NCBI RefSeq assembly: GCF_034351645.1
Contig: NZ_CP133782.1
Coordinates: forward strand, 1,741,001 to 1,805,000
DNA length: 64,000 bases
Direction of reading: 5' to 3'
Source: Pseudomonas sp. DC1.2
GTDB taxonomy: Bacteria > Pseudomonadota > Gammaproteobacteria > Pseudomonadales > Pseudomonadaceae
Part shown: piece by piece, positions 7,499 through 15,887 of the stretch
Numbering within the stretch: position 1 is the first letter of the stretch
Layout of the letters: every line of letters starts with the position of its first letter
Program-made: the position numbers and the translations under genes
Notes under the pieces: generated by a model
Databases searched by the model: none
The model's input: only the letters and a program-made list of their open reading frames with translations
What the model was told of the DNA's origin: nothing

Positions 7499-7862
7499 GT
7501 TGCAGATTTTTCAAGTGGATGCGTCTGTGGTCTCAGCGCAGCGCTTTGACGCTCGCCTGACCGTTAACGCGGTGGCGCCTATATTCGCAGAACATTTTCC
7601 CGATTATCCGATTGTGCCAGGCGCTTGCATCGTCGGTTTCGTTACTAACTGTATTGCCCGGATGAAAGGTGCGCACGTGGGCACGTTCACCATTCCTCGG
7701 GTTGCTTTTTTCGAGCCTATCACTCCACAGCAGCAGCTGTGCCTAGAGATCGACAAAAAGCCTGGACCTCAGAATCCCGATGACAATTACCATTTCAGAT
7801 TCCATCACAAGGCCATCAACTATTGCCGCGGCGTGATAGCGCTGGAAGGGAAGAAGGCATGA
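7491..7862 (+). CDS. FabZ-like hotdog-fold protein (putative dehydratase)
   Basis: A 123-residue protein with the FabA/FabZ signature HFPDYPIVPG at residues 35-44, which places a catalytic-type histidine at 35. In FabZ a glutamate follows 14 residues after this histidine; here that position is Gly49, so the standard Glu is missing. It would be expected to dehydrate 3-hydroxyacyl-ACP, perhaps together with the 6582-6956 protein; a thioesterase role is an alternative. The frame is open from 7461, but the ATG at 7491 gives the family's length. It overlaps its upstream neighbour by 8 bp and fabG-like by ATGA. Confidence 0.8.
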   Translation: MPELQIFQVDASVVSAQRFDARLTVNAVAPIFAEHFPDYPIVPGACIVGFVTNCIARMKGAHVGTFTIPRVAFFEPITPQQQLCLEIDKKPGPQNPDDNYHFRFHHKAINYCRGVIALEGKKA

Positions 7863-8578
7863 ATGGCATCGCAGTGGTGACTGGTGGCACCCGGGGGATT
7901 GGTCGTTGTATCGCCGAAAAATTGCTTGAGGCCGGTTATAAAGTGTTTGTCACTTATGCGCGTGATGAACGGGCCGCCGCCAGTTTCATGGCGGACTTTC
8001 CTGATCTTAGTGCCGTGCAGCTGGATGGTCGGAGTATTGATCAGGTGCAGGCGTTGCGTGACCGAATCCTCGCCGAGGGTGTCCTTTCGGTGCTGGTCAA
8101 CAATGCCGGTATTACCGGAGACGGGATATTTTTGAACGCCAGCCATGAGGCGTTTAATCAAGTGATGGATACCAATTTTGGCAGTACCTTGAATTACTGC
8201 AATGTCTTCGCGCCCGCGATGGCCGCCGCCCGCTTTGGCAATATCATCAACATCAGTTCGGTGGCGGCTACCAAGGTAAAGCTCGGCAATACCGCCTACG
8301 GGTGTGCAAAAGCGGCCATTGAACGATTGACTCTCGGGTTGGCTCTGGAATTGGCAAGGTTTGATGTGAAGGTTAATAGCATTGCCCCTGGCTTTGTCGA
8401 TACTGATATGTTCAAGGACTTTGCGCAGGGTAGCGAGCGCGATATTTTGAAGTCGATACCCGGCCGAAAAATTATGACGCCCGAGGAAGTATCCAACATG
8501 GTGGCTTTGTTGGTTTCCCGTCAGTTCAATACAACGGGTTCGATACTCAAAGTCGGCAATGGCGAGAACATCGGTTAA
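7859..8578 (+). CDS. 3-oxoacyl-ACP reductase, FabG-type SDR
   Basis: A 239-residue short-chain dehydrogenase. The cofactor motif TGGTRGIGR spans residues 8-16, NNAG 81-84, catalytic Ser134, Tyr147 and Lys151 (spacing as in FabG), and the IAPGFVDT motif follows. It should reduce the beta-keto group on the ACP-bound chain with NADPH. It is coupled by ATGA to the dehydratase-like gene upstream. The presence of ketoreductase and dehydratase but no enoyl reductase in the island suggests that double bonds are kept, giving a polyene-type chain; this is inference. Confidence 0.92.
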   Translation: MNGIAVVTGGTRGIGRCIAEKLLEAGYKVFVTYARDERAAASFMADFPDLSAVQLDGRSIDQVQALRDRILAEGVLSVLVNNAGITGDGIFLNASHEAFNQVMDTNFGSTLNYCNVFAPAMAAARFGNIINISSVAATKVKLGNTAYGCAKAAIERLTLGLALELARFDVKVNSIAPGFVDTDMFKDFAQGSERDILKSIPGRKIMTPEEVSNMVALLVSRQFNTTGSILKVGNGENIG

Positions 8579-8659
8579 CCAATTTTTTTGTTCAGGCCGC
8601 GTCGCGGATCTTTTCCCCTTCTATAGCTGGGCCCTCCCTATCTCCGCGAGGTTGCACCC

Positions 8660-9520
8660 GTGAATGCCGAAACAGTTTCATCGTGCGAGTGGGTTGTACG
8701 TGCGTCATTAATCCCAGACTGGCTGGCTCTTTATTTCCAGAGAATTAATCTGGCAGTCCCCACGGACACAAGTGCTGGAACGTTGGCCGACATCCATTTT
8801 GCTCACGTTAATGCTATTGCGTACGAAATGCTGGATGTCTTTCTAGGCATCGTGCCTTCCTTCCACATGACTCAGATCAGAGACAAACTTGCCTCCGGGC
8901 GCCGGGGCGGTGGATGTACCCAGATGAACGGTTTGCTGGCTGTGGTATTGGAAACGCTCGGTTTCAGAGTCCGGCGCAGCCTTTCGGCAGTATCCCGGGA
9001 GAACGGCGCCATGAATCTGTTCACGCATATGGTGCTGTTGGTGCGTGCCGATGACGAAGAGTGGATCTGTGACGTCGGATTCGGTTATCGGGGTTTTTTG
9101 TACCCCTTGCGCTTATTTCACAATGCGCAGGTAGCGCAGGGCGTTCATGAGTATCGGGTGCTTCGAGTCGCGGATCTGATGTGGGGTATTCAGTATAGGC
9201 GAGGTGTTCAATGGATAAATATGTACGTGCTGCGAGACGCCAGTTACGAAGTTGATGAGTTTGTTGTGGGGCAGTTTTTTAATGCCTATTCGCCATTGTC
9301 TCCATTCAAGAACAATCTAGTGTGTGCCAGGCCGTCTCTTCAAGGGGGGCGTTATTTAGTTAATAACGTTTTGATCTCCATTCAAGATTGCGTGCGTACT
9401 CGCCGTGTTGTTAGGTCGATGTGGGAGTTGGTGGAGGTGTTGGAAGAATATTTTGATATAGAAGTCGGTGTGGCGGAATTTATTGCTCCTCCTGTCGATT
9501 TGTTTGATGGTTTTCGGTAA
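8660..9520 (+). CDS. Arylamine N-acetyltransferase-family acyltransferase (putative amide synthase)
   Basis: A 286-residue NAT-fold protein. The triad is intact: Cys86 in RRGGGCTQMN, His123 in FTHMVLLV and Asp138 in CDVGFG, with spacings (37 and 15) that match NAT enzymes. NAT homologues act as chain-releasing amide synthases in rifamycin and geldanamycin assembly and in manumycin-type pathways. I infer that this one transfers the ACP-bound chain to an amine. It starts with GTG at 8660 after GCGAGG. An 81 bp gap separates it from the FabG-like gene, the first break in the coupled series, so a separate ribosome entry or internal promoter is possible. Confidence 0.88.
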   Translation: MNAETVSSCEWVVRASLIPDWLALYFQRINLAVPTDTSAGTLADIHFAHVNAIAYEMLDVFLGIVPSFHMTQIRDKLASGRRGGGCTQMNGLLAVVLETLGFRVRRSLSAVSRENGAMNLFTHMVLLVRADDEEWICDVGFGYRGFLYPLRLFHNAQVAQGVHEYRVLRVADLMWGIQYRRGVQWINMYVLRDASYEVDEFVVGQFFNAYSPLSPFKNNLVCARPSLQGGRYLVNNVLISIQDCVRTRRVVRSMWELVEVLEEYFDIEVGVAEFIAPPVDLFDGFR

Positions 9521-9535
9521 GTAAAAGGAATAAAA

Positions 9536-10846
9536 ATGCCGTCATGTTTGATTACTAATCCCGTTTCAAATGCCAATATTTTGGTGGATTATTTGAAAGA
9601 TCGAGGGGTGGATTGTTACGCGATAATTGAACTCGATAAAGTGGCTCGGATCCCAAAGCTCAGTGCCAAGAAGAAGGGTGAATTTCAGGTCGAGTTGTAT
9701 AAAGGCATTTTTACCTGCGAAGACCAATTGCCTCCTGTGGATAGTGGCTTGTTCGACGCCGTTATGCCGGGCAGTGAAAATGGTGTCTTTCTAGCGGAAA
9801 AACTTGCCGCCCTGTATTCACTGCCGGGTAATGACCCGGCCACATCATGCAGACGTCGGTACAAAGACCAGATGCAGCGCTCGCTGGCGGACGCGGATCT
9901 GGCATTTATTCCCACCACAGTCATCAACGGGAGAGAAGGTGTTCCGCCAGCGATGTCCCAGTGGGAACACTATCCCTGCATTCTTAAGCCTCGGTCGTCC
10001 GCCGGCGGCGAAGGTGTTCAGCGTTGCAACAGTCCCGATGAGTTGCAACAGGCATTGGAGAGCGCCTCCTGGAATACGTTTTCTGCGACCTGGACCGTCA
10101 ACGACCACTTTCTGATACAGCCAATGATCGAAGGACCGGAGTACGTTGTTGATCTGGTGGCCTGTGCAGGTAGCTACGTTATTTCATCGGTTTGTCGCTA
10201 TATCCGCACTGATGAACTGCACATTCGCGGGTGCGACTTCGTCAAGAAATTTACCTTCATGCTGCCTCTTGATACGCCAGTCAGCAAAGTCTTGAGCGAT
10301 TATGCCAAGCGTGCCGCTAGAGCACTGGATGTGACTTATGGCGCAGTGCATATGGAGTTGGTCATGGGCGAGAAGGGGCCTGTGATGATCGAGGCTGGCG
10401 CCCGCATGCATGGCACCATCACCCCCAAGTTGTTTTCCGACTGTTACGACTCATCACTACTAGATCAGTTGTACGAGGCGTATTTCGGAGATAGCTGTAA
10501 CCTGCGCGATGCAGTGCTTTTGGCGCCCGCGGTGGTTTCTGATGTCATTTGCATCGAGAACGGTATTTGCTCAATCAGCGAGTCCCTGCTGGAGCAAACC
10601 TTGACCGGCCTGATATCACTTAAGGGATATGCTTGTGCGATCGGTGAAGGAGACGAGTACGTGGTGACCCACAATCTTTTTTCATCACCGATGAACGCCT
10701 GTTTCTGCGACGTCGATACCGACCAGTTATGGGCTGATGTGACTGCCTTCGACCAGATGGCTGAGCGTCTGATGGACGGTGTCGCCTTCAGCGAAGACGA
10801 CTGGCGATCCATTCGCCGGACCTATGAAGCTTACCTTGCAATCTGA
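9536..10846 (+). CDS. ATP-grasp ligase (carboxylate-amine/thiol ligase family)
   Basis: A 436-residue ATP-grasp protein. A nucleotide-binding Lys lies in CILKPRSSAGGEGV (about residues 148-161), and the metal- and ATP-binding end of the fold is in GAVHMELVMGEKGPVMIEAGARMHG (given here in two parts: GAVHMELVM, then VMIEAGARMHG). Relatives form amide or peptide bonds through an acyl phosphate. It starts 15 bp after the NAT gene, with an AAGGA ribosome site, and is the last island gene, ending just before the right repeat. A role in joining an amino acid or amine to the pathway product is inferred; substrates cannot be read. Confidence 0.88.
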   Translation: MPSCLITNPVSNANILVDYLKDRGVDCYAIIELDKVARIPKLSAKKKGEFQVELYKGIFTCEDQLPPVDSGLFDAVMPGSENGVFLAEKLAALYSLPGNDPATSCRRRYKDQMQRSLADADLAFIPTTVINGREGVPPAMSQWEHYPCILKPRSSAGGEGVQRCNSPDELQQALESASWNTFSATWTVNDHFLIQPMIEGPEYVVDLVACAGSYVISSVCRYIRTDELHIRGCDFVKKFTFMLPLDTPVSKVLSDYAKRAARALDVTYGAVHMELVMGEKGPVMIEAGARMHGTITPKLFSDCYDSSLLDQLYEAYFGDSCNLRDAVLLAPAVVSDVICIENGICSISESLLEQTLTGLISLKGYACAIGEGDEYVVTHNLFSSPMNACFCDVDTDQLWADVTAFDQMAERLMDGVAFSEDDWRSIRRTYEAYLAI

Positions 10847-10849
10847 CGC

Positions 10850-10970
10850 GTCGAGGTTTGCCCAAGCCTCACGAATGGTGGGGATGGGCGCCACCGTTGA
10901 TGAGCTGACTCAGGCCTGCGGGTTGACCCAGGCTGAGGCGGAGTTGATGCGCAAGTTGCACAAGAACTGA
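10850..10970 (+). pseudogene. DUF2802 gene remnant at the right island end
   Basis: The last 34 codons of a DUF2802 gene, in frame to the same stop (KLHKN), without the N-terminal membrane helix or a start of its own. The first residues differ from the intact left copy (FAQASRMVGMG against FAQAARLVGMG), so the edge comes from another allele. An open frame from 10779 merely runs out of phase through the end of the ATP-grasp gene. Confidence 0.8.
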
Positions 10971-11303
10971 CGCCTGTCAGAGATTGTTCCCACGCAGAGC
11001 GTGGGAACGATCAGTAGTCATCCCCGCGTTCTGTGATGTCTTTCTCCGGCATGACCGCCTCCGGGTCCTGCCCCGCAGGAAACTTACCCTTCAGATTCCA
11101 GGCAAACGCAATGATCTCGGCGATCGTGCGGTACAACTCTTCCGGAATACTGTCCCCAAGCTCCATCCTGGCCAGCAGTTTCACCAGCTCTGGGTTTTCG
11201 TAGATCGGTACTTCGCATTCGCGGGCAATCCGCAAAATCTCTTCCGCCAGTTCGTCGTCACCCTTGGCCGTGAGGGTCGGGGCGTGGTTGCCGTCGTATT
11301 TGA
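10856..11303. repeat. Right direct repeat flanking the island (DR-R)
   Basis: Partner of the repeat at 1221-1668, offset by 9635 bp. The core 10881-11259 is identical to 1246-1624. The side facing the island (10868-10880) differs from the left repeat, while sequence to the right continues into the intact FlhB-like gene. Recombination between the two copies would remove 9635 bp and restore uninterrupted DUF2802 and FlhB-like genes. Confidence 0.95.
10982..11012. repeat. Intergenic palindrome, copy 2
   Basis: Same TTCCCACGC-aga-GCGTGGGAA hairpin as at 1347-1377, here inside the right direct repeat, between the DUF2802 remnant and the intact FlhB-like gene. Confidence 0.8.
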
Positions 11304-11340
11304 GGGCAATGGCCTGGCGCGGGGGATTGGTGTCTGTCAT
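11011..11340 (-). CDS. FlhB C-terminal-like protein (type III export switch family)
   Basis: A 109-residue soluble protein equivalent to the cytoplasmic C-terminal part of FlhB/YscU (ALKYDGNHAP, then PELVKLLARMELGDSIPEELYRTIAEIIAF). It lacks the membrane part of FlhB and the NPTH autocleavage sequence. Stand-alone proteins of this kind sit beside fliK-like genes in pseudomonads. The start at 11340 overlaps the FliK-like stop as ATGA, so the two are co-translated; the longer frame from 11508 would read back through the FliK gene. This is the intact copy; a 5'-broken copy is at 1376-1690. Confidence 0.88.
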   Translation of the reverse strand: MTDTNPPRQAIALKYDGNHAPTLTAKGDDELAEEILRIARECEVPIYENPELVKLLARMELGDSIPEELYRTIAEIIAFAWNLKGKFPAGQDPEAVMPEKDITERGDDY

Positions 11341-12911
11341 GCGGTTTCGTCGACCCAGCGTTGTTCGAGGCGGGTTTGCGCGCCTTGGGGAGGTTTGCCG
11401 AGGTGGCAGTCCAGATCGCCAACGTTCAGCCCGGACGCTAACAAACGCTCGCGTAAGGCCGTTAGATTGCTTTCGATCAGGCTGGCGGTGTAAGGGCGTT
11501 CGGCCCACAGCTGGCTGGACAGGTTGCCCTTAATCAGTTGGGCCTGAATCTGTAACGGGCCTAACGGCTCCATGTTGAACGCCAGTTCCACGCGCCACAG
11601 CGGTTGTTTGGCTTCGCGCTCCTCGCGGCGTTCGTTCTGGGGTGGTTTTTCCGGGTCTTCTTCGCGCTGGAATTTGACCTGCAACGGCACGATGTCCTGT
11701 AGGTTGCGCATCGGAATTTCAAGCTGCCAGGTGCTCAGCAACCGACCATCGTTGGTGACGCCGGTTTGCTCCAGACTCGACAGTTGATGACTTTGCAGGC
11801 GCGAGACGGCGGCGGCCGCCAGGCGTAACAGATGCTCAAGATCGCCTTCGCCTTCCTGGTTCTGCAACAGCCGTTCGGGCAGCGGAAAACCGGTTGGCTG
11901 CGATTTGGCGCTGACCTGTCCGAGCATTCCCAGCGCGCTGCGAACAAAACTCGGCATGGCTTGGGCCAAGGTGTTAGCGGCAATGATTGCGTTGAGATTG
12001 GTGTTGCCCGGCAGCCCAGGTGTCAGTTGTGCGATCAGTTTGAGCAGGTCTGCTTTCATGTCCGGGGCCAGTGTCGGATTCTGGCCAGTGAGCAGTTTGG
12101 CTTCAAGGAACAGGCCGCTGTTAAACAACGCCTGGGCCAGGCCTTTGGGGCTGCTTAACTGCTGGACGTCCGGCAGTCCGGCGAGCAATTTGTTTACGGC
12201 CGCGCGCAGGTCGTCGGATGTTTCATCGGACGCCGGCAAGCTTTGCAAGGCGCTGAGCAGGCTGTCGAGCGAGCCCTGGCGGCTTTGCTGGGTGTTCAAT
12301 TGTTGAGCGACCGCCAACTGATCCTGGCGGCTGCTCAGCGGCAGGAACTTCAGGGTCTGGGTGTCTTGCACCAGTGCGCTCAGCAAGGTGCCGATGCGCA
12401 GCGGTTGCGGGCTGTCGATGCTCAGAGTGCTGCCGCTCAGGACCGTGTTGAGCAGGCTCACCAACGAGCGATAAACCGTCGGTTGGCCCGGCGTTTGCGG
12501 CATCACTTGCGAGGTCAGCACTTTGCCCTGCAGCAGTGTACCCGCGGGCAGTTGCGTGGTGTCGATGCGGGTGAGGGTGGCGACGTTGGAGGCAATGGCT
12601 TGCTGCACCGTGATCGCCAGGCTACTCGCCGACGGTTGGGTGATGGCAATACTGGTGCCTTGGGGTAGCGGTTGCAGGCTCGTCGCCTCGACCGTGGTTT
12701 GGCGGCCACTGTCGAGGGTCACTTTGAGCACCAGTTGAAAGCTTTGATCCGTTTGCTTAAGTGACACCACTTCGGCTTGGGCGGTCTGGCCCGAGCTGAT
12801 CAGGCCATCCATCGGTGTCAGCAATTTGAGCACGTCGCCGCTGACCGCCAGCGGGCGTGTAGCGACCGGCGCGGTCTGGGGCAGCGGGAGGATGTTCATT
12901 TCGCCTGTCAT
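11337..12911 (-). CDS. FliK-like flagellar hook-length control protein
   Basis: A 524-residue protein, rich in Gln, Ser, Thr and Leu in the first 300 residues, with a C-terminal FliK-type domain (about 415-515: WRVELAFNMEPLGPLQIQAQL, shown only in part, followed by LRERLLASGLNVGDLDCHLG). FliK proteins measure hook length and switch export specificity through FlhB, which fits coupling to the FlhB-C-like gene directly downstream. Pseudomonads also have a main fliK elsewhere, so this may be a second, auxiliary FliK-like protein. An ATG four codons inside the frame is an alternative start. Confidence 0.82.
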   Translation of the reverse strand: MTGEMNILPLPQTAPVATRPLAVSGDVLKLLTPMDGLISSGQTAQAEVVSLKQTDQSFQLVLKVTLDSGRQTTVEATSLQPLPQGTSIAITQPSASSLAITVQQAIASNVATLTRIDTTQLPAGTLLQGKVLTSQVMPQTPGQPTVYRSLVSLLNTVLSGSTLSIDSPQPLRIGTLLSALVQDTQTLKFLPLSSRQDQLAVAQQLNTQQSRQGSLDSLLSALQSLPASDETSDDLRAAVNKLLAGLPDVQQLSSPKGLAQALFNSGLFLEAKLLTGQNPTLAPDMKADLLKLIAQLTPGLPGNTNLNAIIAANTLAQAMPSFVRSALGMLGQVSAKSQPTGFPLPERLLQNQEGEGDLEHLLRLAAAAVSRLQSHQLSSLEQTGVTNDGRLLSTWQLEIPMRNLQDIVPLQVKFQREEDPEKPPQNERREEREAKQPLWRVELAFNMEPLGPLQIQAQLIKGNLSSQLWAERPYTASLIESNLTALRERLLASGLNVGDLDCHLGKPPQGAQTRLEQRWVDETA

Positions 12912-12941
12912 ACGCGGTCACAACCTTCGGAAAATGCGCTC

Positions 12942-12968
12942 TTTAGAGTAGGGCATGGCATGTATAAT
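12942..12968 (+). promoter_or_regulatory. Probable promoter upstream of the ccm operon
   Basis: A perfect TATAAT at 12963-12968 lies 140 bp upstream of ccmA, with TTTAGA at 12942-12947 as a weak -35 at a short 15 bp spacing. It is the only good -10 in the 197 bp between the divergent fliK-like and ccmA genes. Confidence 0.45.
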
Positions 12969-13108
12969 CCCGCCCCGTTACAACCGGGGCGCTGAAAACA
13001 TTACAAATGTTTGACGTAGCTCTCTAGTTCGGGCCGCCAATGCATCTATTCTGCATCTCTTTAGCGGCCGCTCCACTGCCGACTTGAACCGTAAAGGCGC
13101 GTGATCTC

Positions 13109-13744
13109 TTGACCAGTCCTGTCCTGAAAACCGTTGACCTCGCCTGTGAGCGAGACCTTCGGCTGCTCTTCGAAAATCTCGAACTGAGCCTGTGCAGTGG
13201 CGAAATGGTACAGATCAGCGGCCCAAATGGCAGCGGCAAGACCAGTCTTTTACGCTTGTTGGCTGGCTTAATGCAGCCGACCGCAGGCCAGGTGCTGCTC
13301 AACGACCAGCCGCTGCACGAACAACGCAGTGAACTGGCGCGCATCCTGCTGTGGATCGGCCACGCCGCCGGGATCAAAGAATTGCTGAGCCCGGAAGAAA
13401 ACCTCAGCTGGCTCTGCGCCCTGCACCAGCCTGCGACCCGAGAGGCTATCTGGCAAGCGCTCGACGCTGTCGGCCTGCGCGGATTCGAAGACGTCCCTTG
13501 CCACACCCTGTCGGCCGGTCAGCAGCGCCGCGTAGCGTTGGCGCGGTTGTACCTCGACAGCCCGCCCTTGTGGATTCTTGACGAGCCGTTTACCGCGCTC
13601 GACAAACAAGGTGTGGCGCAACTCGAAGAACACCTGGCGGCGCACTGTGAGCAGGGCGGCATGGTCATTCTCACCACTCACCACACGTTGACCCGCTTGC
13701 CGGCTGGCTACCGTGACATCGATCTGGGGCAATGGGCCGTATGA
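13109..13744 (+). CDS. ccmA: Heme exporter ATP-binding protein CcmA
   Basis: A 211-residue ABC ATPase with Walker A GPNGSGKT, signature [14 protein letters not shown] and Walker B LWILDEPF. It energises the CcmAB part of the System I cytochrome c maturation machinery, releasing holo-CcmE. The start is TTG at 13109; no in-frame ATG or GTG lies close upstream and the first residues fit the family. It is the first gene of a nine-gene ccm operon and overlaps ccmB by ATGA. Confidence 0.95.
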   Translation: MTSPVLKTVDLACERDLRLLFENLELSLCSGEMVQISGPNGSGKTSLLRLLAGLMQPTAGQVLLNDQPLHEQRSELARILLWIGHAAGIKELLSPEENLSWLCALHQPATREAIWQALDAVGLRGFEDVPCHTLSAGQQRRVALARLYLDSPPLWILDEPFTALDKQGVAQLEEHLAAHCEQGGMVILTTHHTLTRLPAGYRDIDLGQWAV

Positions 13745-14409
13745 GTGTGTTCGGCTTGTTGGTTGCCCGTGAGGCTCGTCTGTTGTTTCGCCGCCCGGCG
13801 GAACTGGCCAATCCGCTGGTATTCTTCGCCATTGTGGTTTCCCTGTTCCCGCTGGCGGTCGGACCCGAGTCTCAATTGTTGCAAACTTTGTCTCCGGGAC
13901 TGGTCTGGGTGGCGGCGTTGTTGTCGGTTTTACTGTCGCTGGACGGGCTTTTTCGCAGTGATTTCGAAGACGGTTCCCTGGAACAGTGGGTCCTTTCGCC
14001 GCACCCCCTGGCGCTTCTGGTGTTGGCCAAGGTGCTGGCACACTGGGTGTTTTCCGGCCTGGCCCTGGTGCTGCTCGCCCCCTTGCTGGCATTGATGCTG
14101 GGTTTGCCAACCGCCTGTCTGCCGGTGTTGCTGCTGTCTTTGTTGCTGGGGACACCCGTGCTGAGCTTGCTCGGTGCGGTGGGCGCGGCGCTGACGGTAG
14201 GATTAAAGCGCGGCGGCCTGTTGCTGGCTTTGCTGATCCTGCCGTTGTACATACCGGTATTGATTCTCGGCAGTGGCGCCCTGCAGGCGGCTTTGCTGGG
14301 CATGCCGGCGACTGGTTATCTCCTATGGCTGGGTAGCCTGACGGCCTTGGCGATAACCCTGACACCCTTTGCAATAGCTGCTGGCCTGAAGATCAGCGTC
14401 GGCGAATAA
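13741..14409 (+). CDS. ccmB: Heme exporter permease CcmB
   Basis: A 222-residue protein with six hydrophobic helices, matching CcmB in length and opening ([20 protein letters not shown]). It forms the membrane part of the CcmAB ABC complex. Its ATG at 13741 overlaps the ccmA stop. After its stop there is an 80 bp gap before ccmC. Confidence 0.95.
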   Translation: MSVFGLLVAREARLLFRRPAELANPLVFFAIVVSLFPLAVGPESQLLQTLSPGLVWVAALLSVLLSLDGLFRSDFEDGSLEQWVLSPHPLALLVLAKVLAHWVFSGLALVLLAPLLALMLGLPTACLPVLLLSLLLGTPVLSLLGAVGAALTVGLKRGGLLLALLILPLYIPVLILGSGALQAALLGMPATGYLLWLGSLTALAITLTPFAIAAGLKISVGE

Positions 14410-14491
14410 TAATGAGGTCTGGTCGTTTTTTGATCGCTTTCTTTTGAAAAAAAGGCAGACCCTTGGCTCTTCATAGCGAAGAGCAACCGTG

Positions 14492-15259
14492 ATGGAAACA
14501 GCAATGAACTGGACCTGGTTTCATAAGCTCGGCTCGCCCAAATGGTTTTACGGCATCAGTGGCAAATGGCTGCCGTGGCTGAGCGTCGCGGCGTTGCTGC
14601 TGATTAGCGTCGGCGTAGTCTGGGGTTTGGCCTTCGCGCCACCGGACTACCAGCAAGGCAACAGCTTTCGCATCATCTACATTCACGTTCCGGCCGCAAT
14701 GCTGGCGCAGTCCTGTTACGTGATGCTGGCGGTGTGCGGCATTGTCGGGCTGGTGTGGAAGATGAAACTGGCCGACGTCGCCCTGCAATGCGCGGCGCCC
14801 ATCGGTGCCTGGATGACTGCGGTGGCGCTGGTCACCGGGGCGATTTGGGGCAAACCGACCTGGGGTTCGTGGTGGGTCTGGGATGCGCGGCTGACCTCGA
14901 TGCTGATTCTGCTGTTTCTGTATTTCGGACTGATTGCCCTTGGCAACGCCATCAGCAATCGCGACAGCGCGGCGAAGGCTTGCGCGGTATTGGCGATTGT
15001 CGGCGTGATCAACATCCCAATCATCAAGTACTCGGTGGAGTGGTGGAGCACCCTGCACCAGGGCGCGACCTTCAGCCTGACCGAAAAACCAGCGATGCCC
15101 GCCGAGATGTGGTTGCCATTGCTGTTCACGGTGCTGGGTTTTTACTGTTTCTTCGGTGCGGTGTTGCTGCTGCGAATGCGCCTTGAAGTGCTCAAGCGCG
15201 AATCGCGAGCGAGTTGGGTGAAGACCGAAGTACAGAACAGCCTGGAGGCCGCTCGATGA
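14492..15259 (+). CDS. ccmC: Heme exporter/handling protein CcmC
   Basis: About 255 residues with six membrane helices and the tryptophan-rich WWD motif ([13 protein letters not shown]). CcmC loads heme on CcmE at the periplasmic face. Possible starts are ATG 14492 (GAAGAG upstream) or ATG 14504, which gives the usual [14 protein letters not shown] beginning; I use the upstream one because of its ribosome site. It overlaps ccmD by ATGA. Confidence 0.93.
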   Translation: METAMNWTWFHKLGSPKWFYGISGKWLPWLSVAALLLISVGVVWGLAFAPPDYQQGNSFRIIYIHVPAAMLAQSCYVMLAVCGIVGLVWKMKLADVALQCAAPIGAWMTAVALVTGAIWGKPTWGSWWVWDARLTSMLILLFLYFGLIALGNAISNRDSAAKACAVLAIVGVINIPIIKYSVEWWSTLHQGATFSLTEKPAMPAEMWLPLLFTVLGFYCFFGAVLLLRMRLEVLKRESRASWVKTEVQNSLEAAR

Positions 15260-15432
15260 GTTTTGCTTCATTCGGCGATTTCCTCGCCATGGGCCATCAT
15301 GCCCTGTATGTCTGGTCAGCCTATGGCATCTGCCTGGCGGTATTGGCCTTCAACGTGGCGGCGCCGATCCTGGCCCGCAAGCGGTATCTGCAACAAGAGG
15401 CGCGTCGTTTGCGCCGGGAGAACGGCAAGTGA
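15256..15432 (+). CDS. ccmD: Heme exporter small subunit CcmD
   Basis: A 58-residue protein with one membrane helix ([19 protein letters not shown]) and a basic C-terminal tail, as expected of CcmD, which helps release heme-loaded CcmE. The ATG at 15256 overlaps the ccmC stop; the frame upstream of it is inside ccmC. Confidence 0.92.
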   Translation: MSFASFGDFLAMGHHALYVWSAYGICLAVLAFNVAAPILARKRYLQQEARRLRRENGK

Positions 15433-15884
15433 ATCCGCTGCGTAAAAAGCGTCTTATTATCATTCTCGCGATCCTGGTGGGGGTTGGCGCCGCTGTCGGC
15501 CTTGCCCTGAGCGCCCTGCAGCAGAACATCAATCTTTTTTATACGCCGACCCAGATCGCCAACGGCGAAGTCCCGCACGACACGCGCATTCGTGCTGGCG
15601 GGATGGTGGAGAAGGGCTCGCTGCAACGTACCGGCGACTCGCTGGACGTCACGTTCATCGTCACCGACTTCAACAAGTCCGTGACCATCACCTATCGCGG
15701 TATCCTTCCAGACTTGTTTCGAGAAGGTCAGGGCATCGTTGCTCTGGGCAAACTCAACGCTGACGGCGTGGTGGTGGCCGATGAGGTGCTGGCCAAACAC
15801 GATGAGAAGTACATGCCGCCCGAAGTGGCCAAGGCCCTGAAAGACAGTGGCATGTCGGCTCCCGCACCTGCCAAAGAGGGTTAA
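15429..15884 (+). CDS. ccmE: Periplasmic heme chaperone CcmE
   Basis: A 151-residue protein with an N-terminal membrane anchor (about residues 8-28) and an OB-fold domain. His124 in [10 protein letters not shown] is the residue that binds heme covalently. It starts with GTG at 15429, overlapping the ccmD stop. It receives heme from CcmC and passes it to CcmF. Confidence 0.96.
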   Translation: MNPLRKKRLIIILAILVGVGAAVGLALSALQQNINLFYTPTQIANGEVPHDTRIRAGGMVEKGSLQRTGDSLDVTFIVTDFNKSVTITYRGILPDLFREGQGIVALGKLNADGVVVADEVLAKHDEKYMPPEVAKALKDSGMSAPAPAKEG

Positions 15885-15887
15885 CTG

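Noticed and set aside
2060..10846. Complete aryl polyene or dialkylresorcinol cluster
   Set aside because: The characteristic glycosyltransferase, acyltransferase, MMPL exporter and DarA/DarB-type genes are absent, and NAT-fold and ATP-grasp genes are present instead.
1221..11303. Transposon or integrase-driven insertion as the origin of the island
   Set aside because: No transposase, integrase, terminal inverted repeats or tRNA attachment site was seen; the repeats are long pieces of host genes, which fits homologous recombination.
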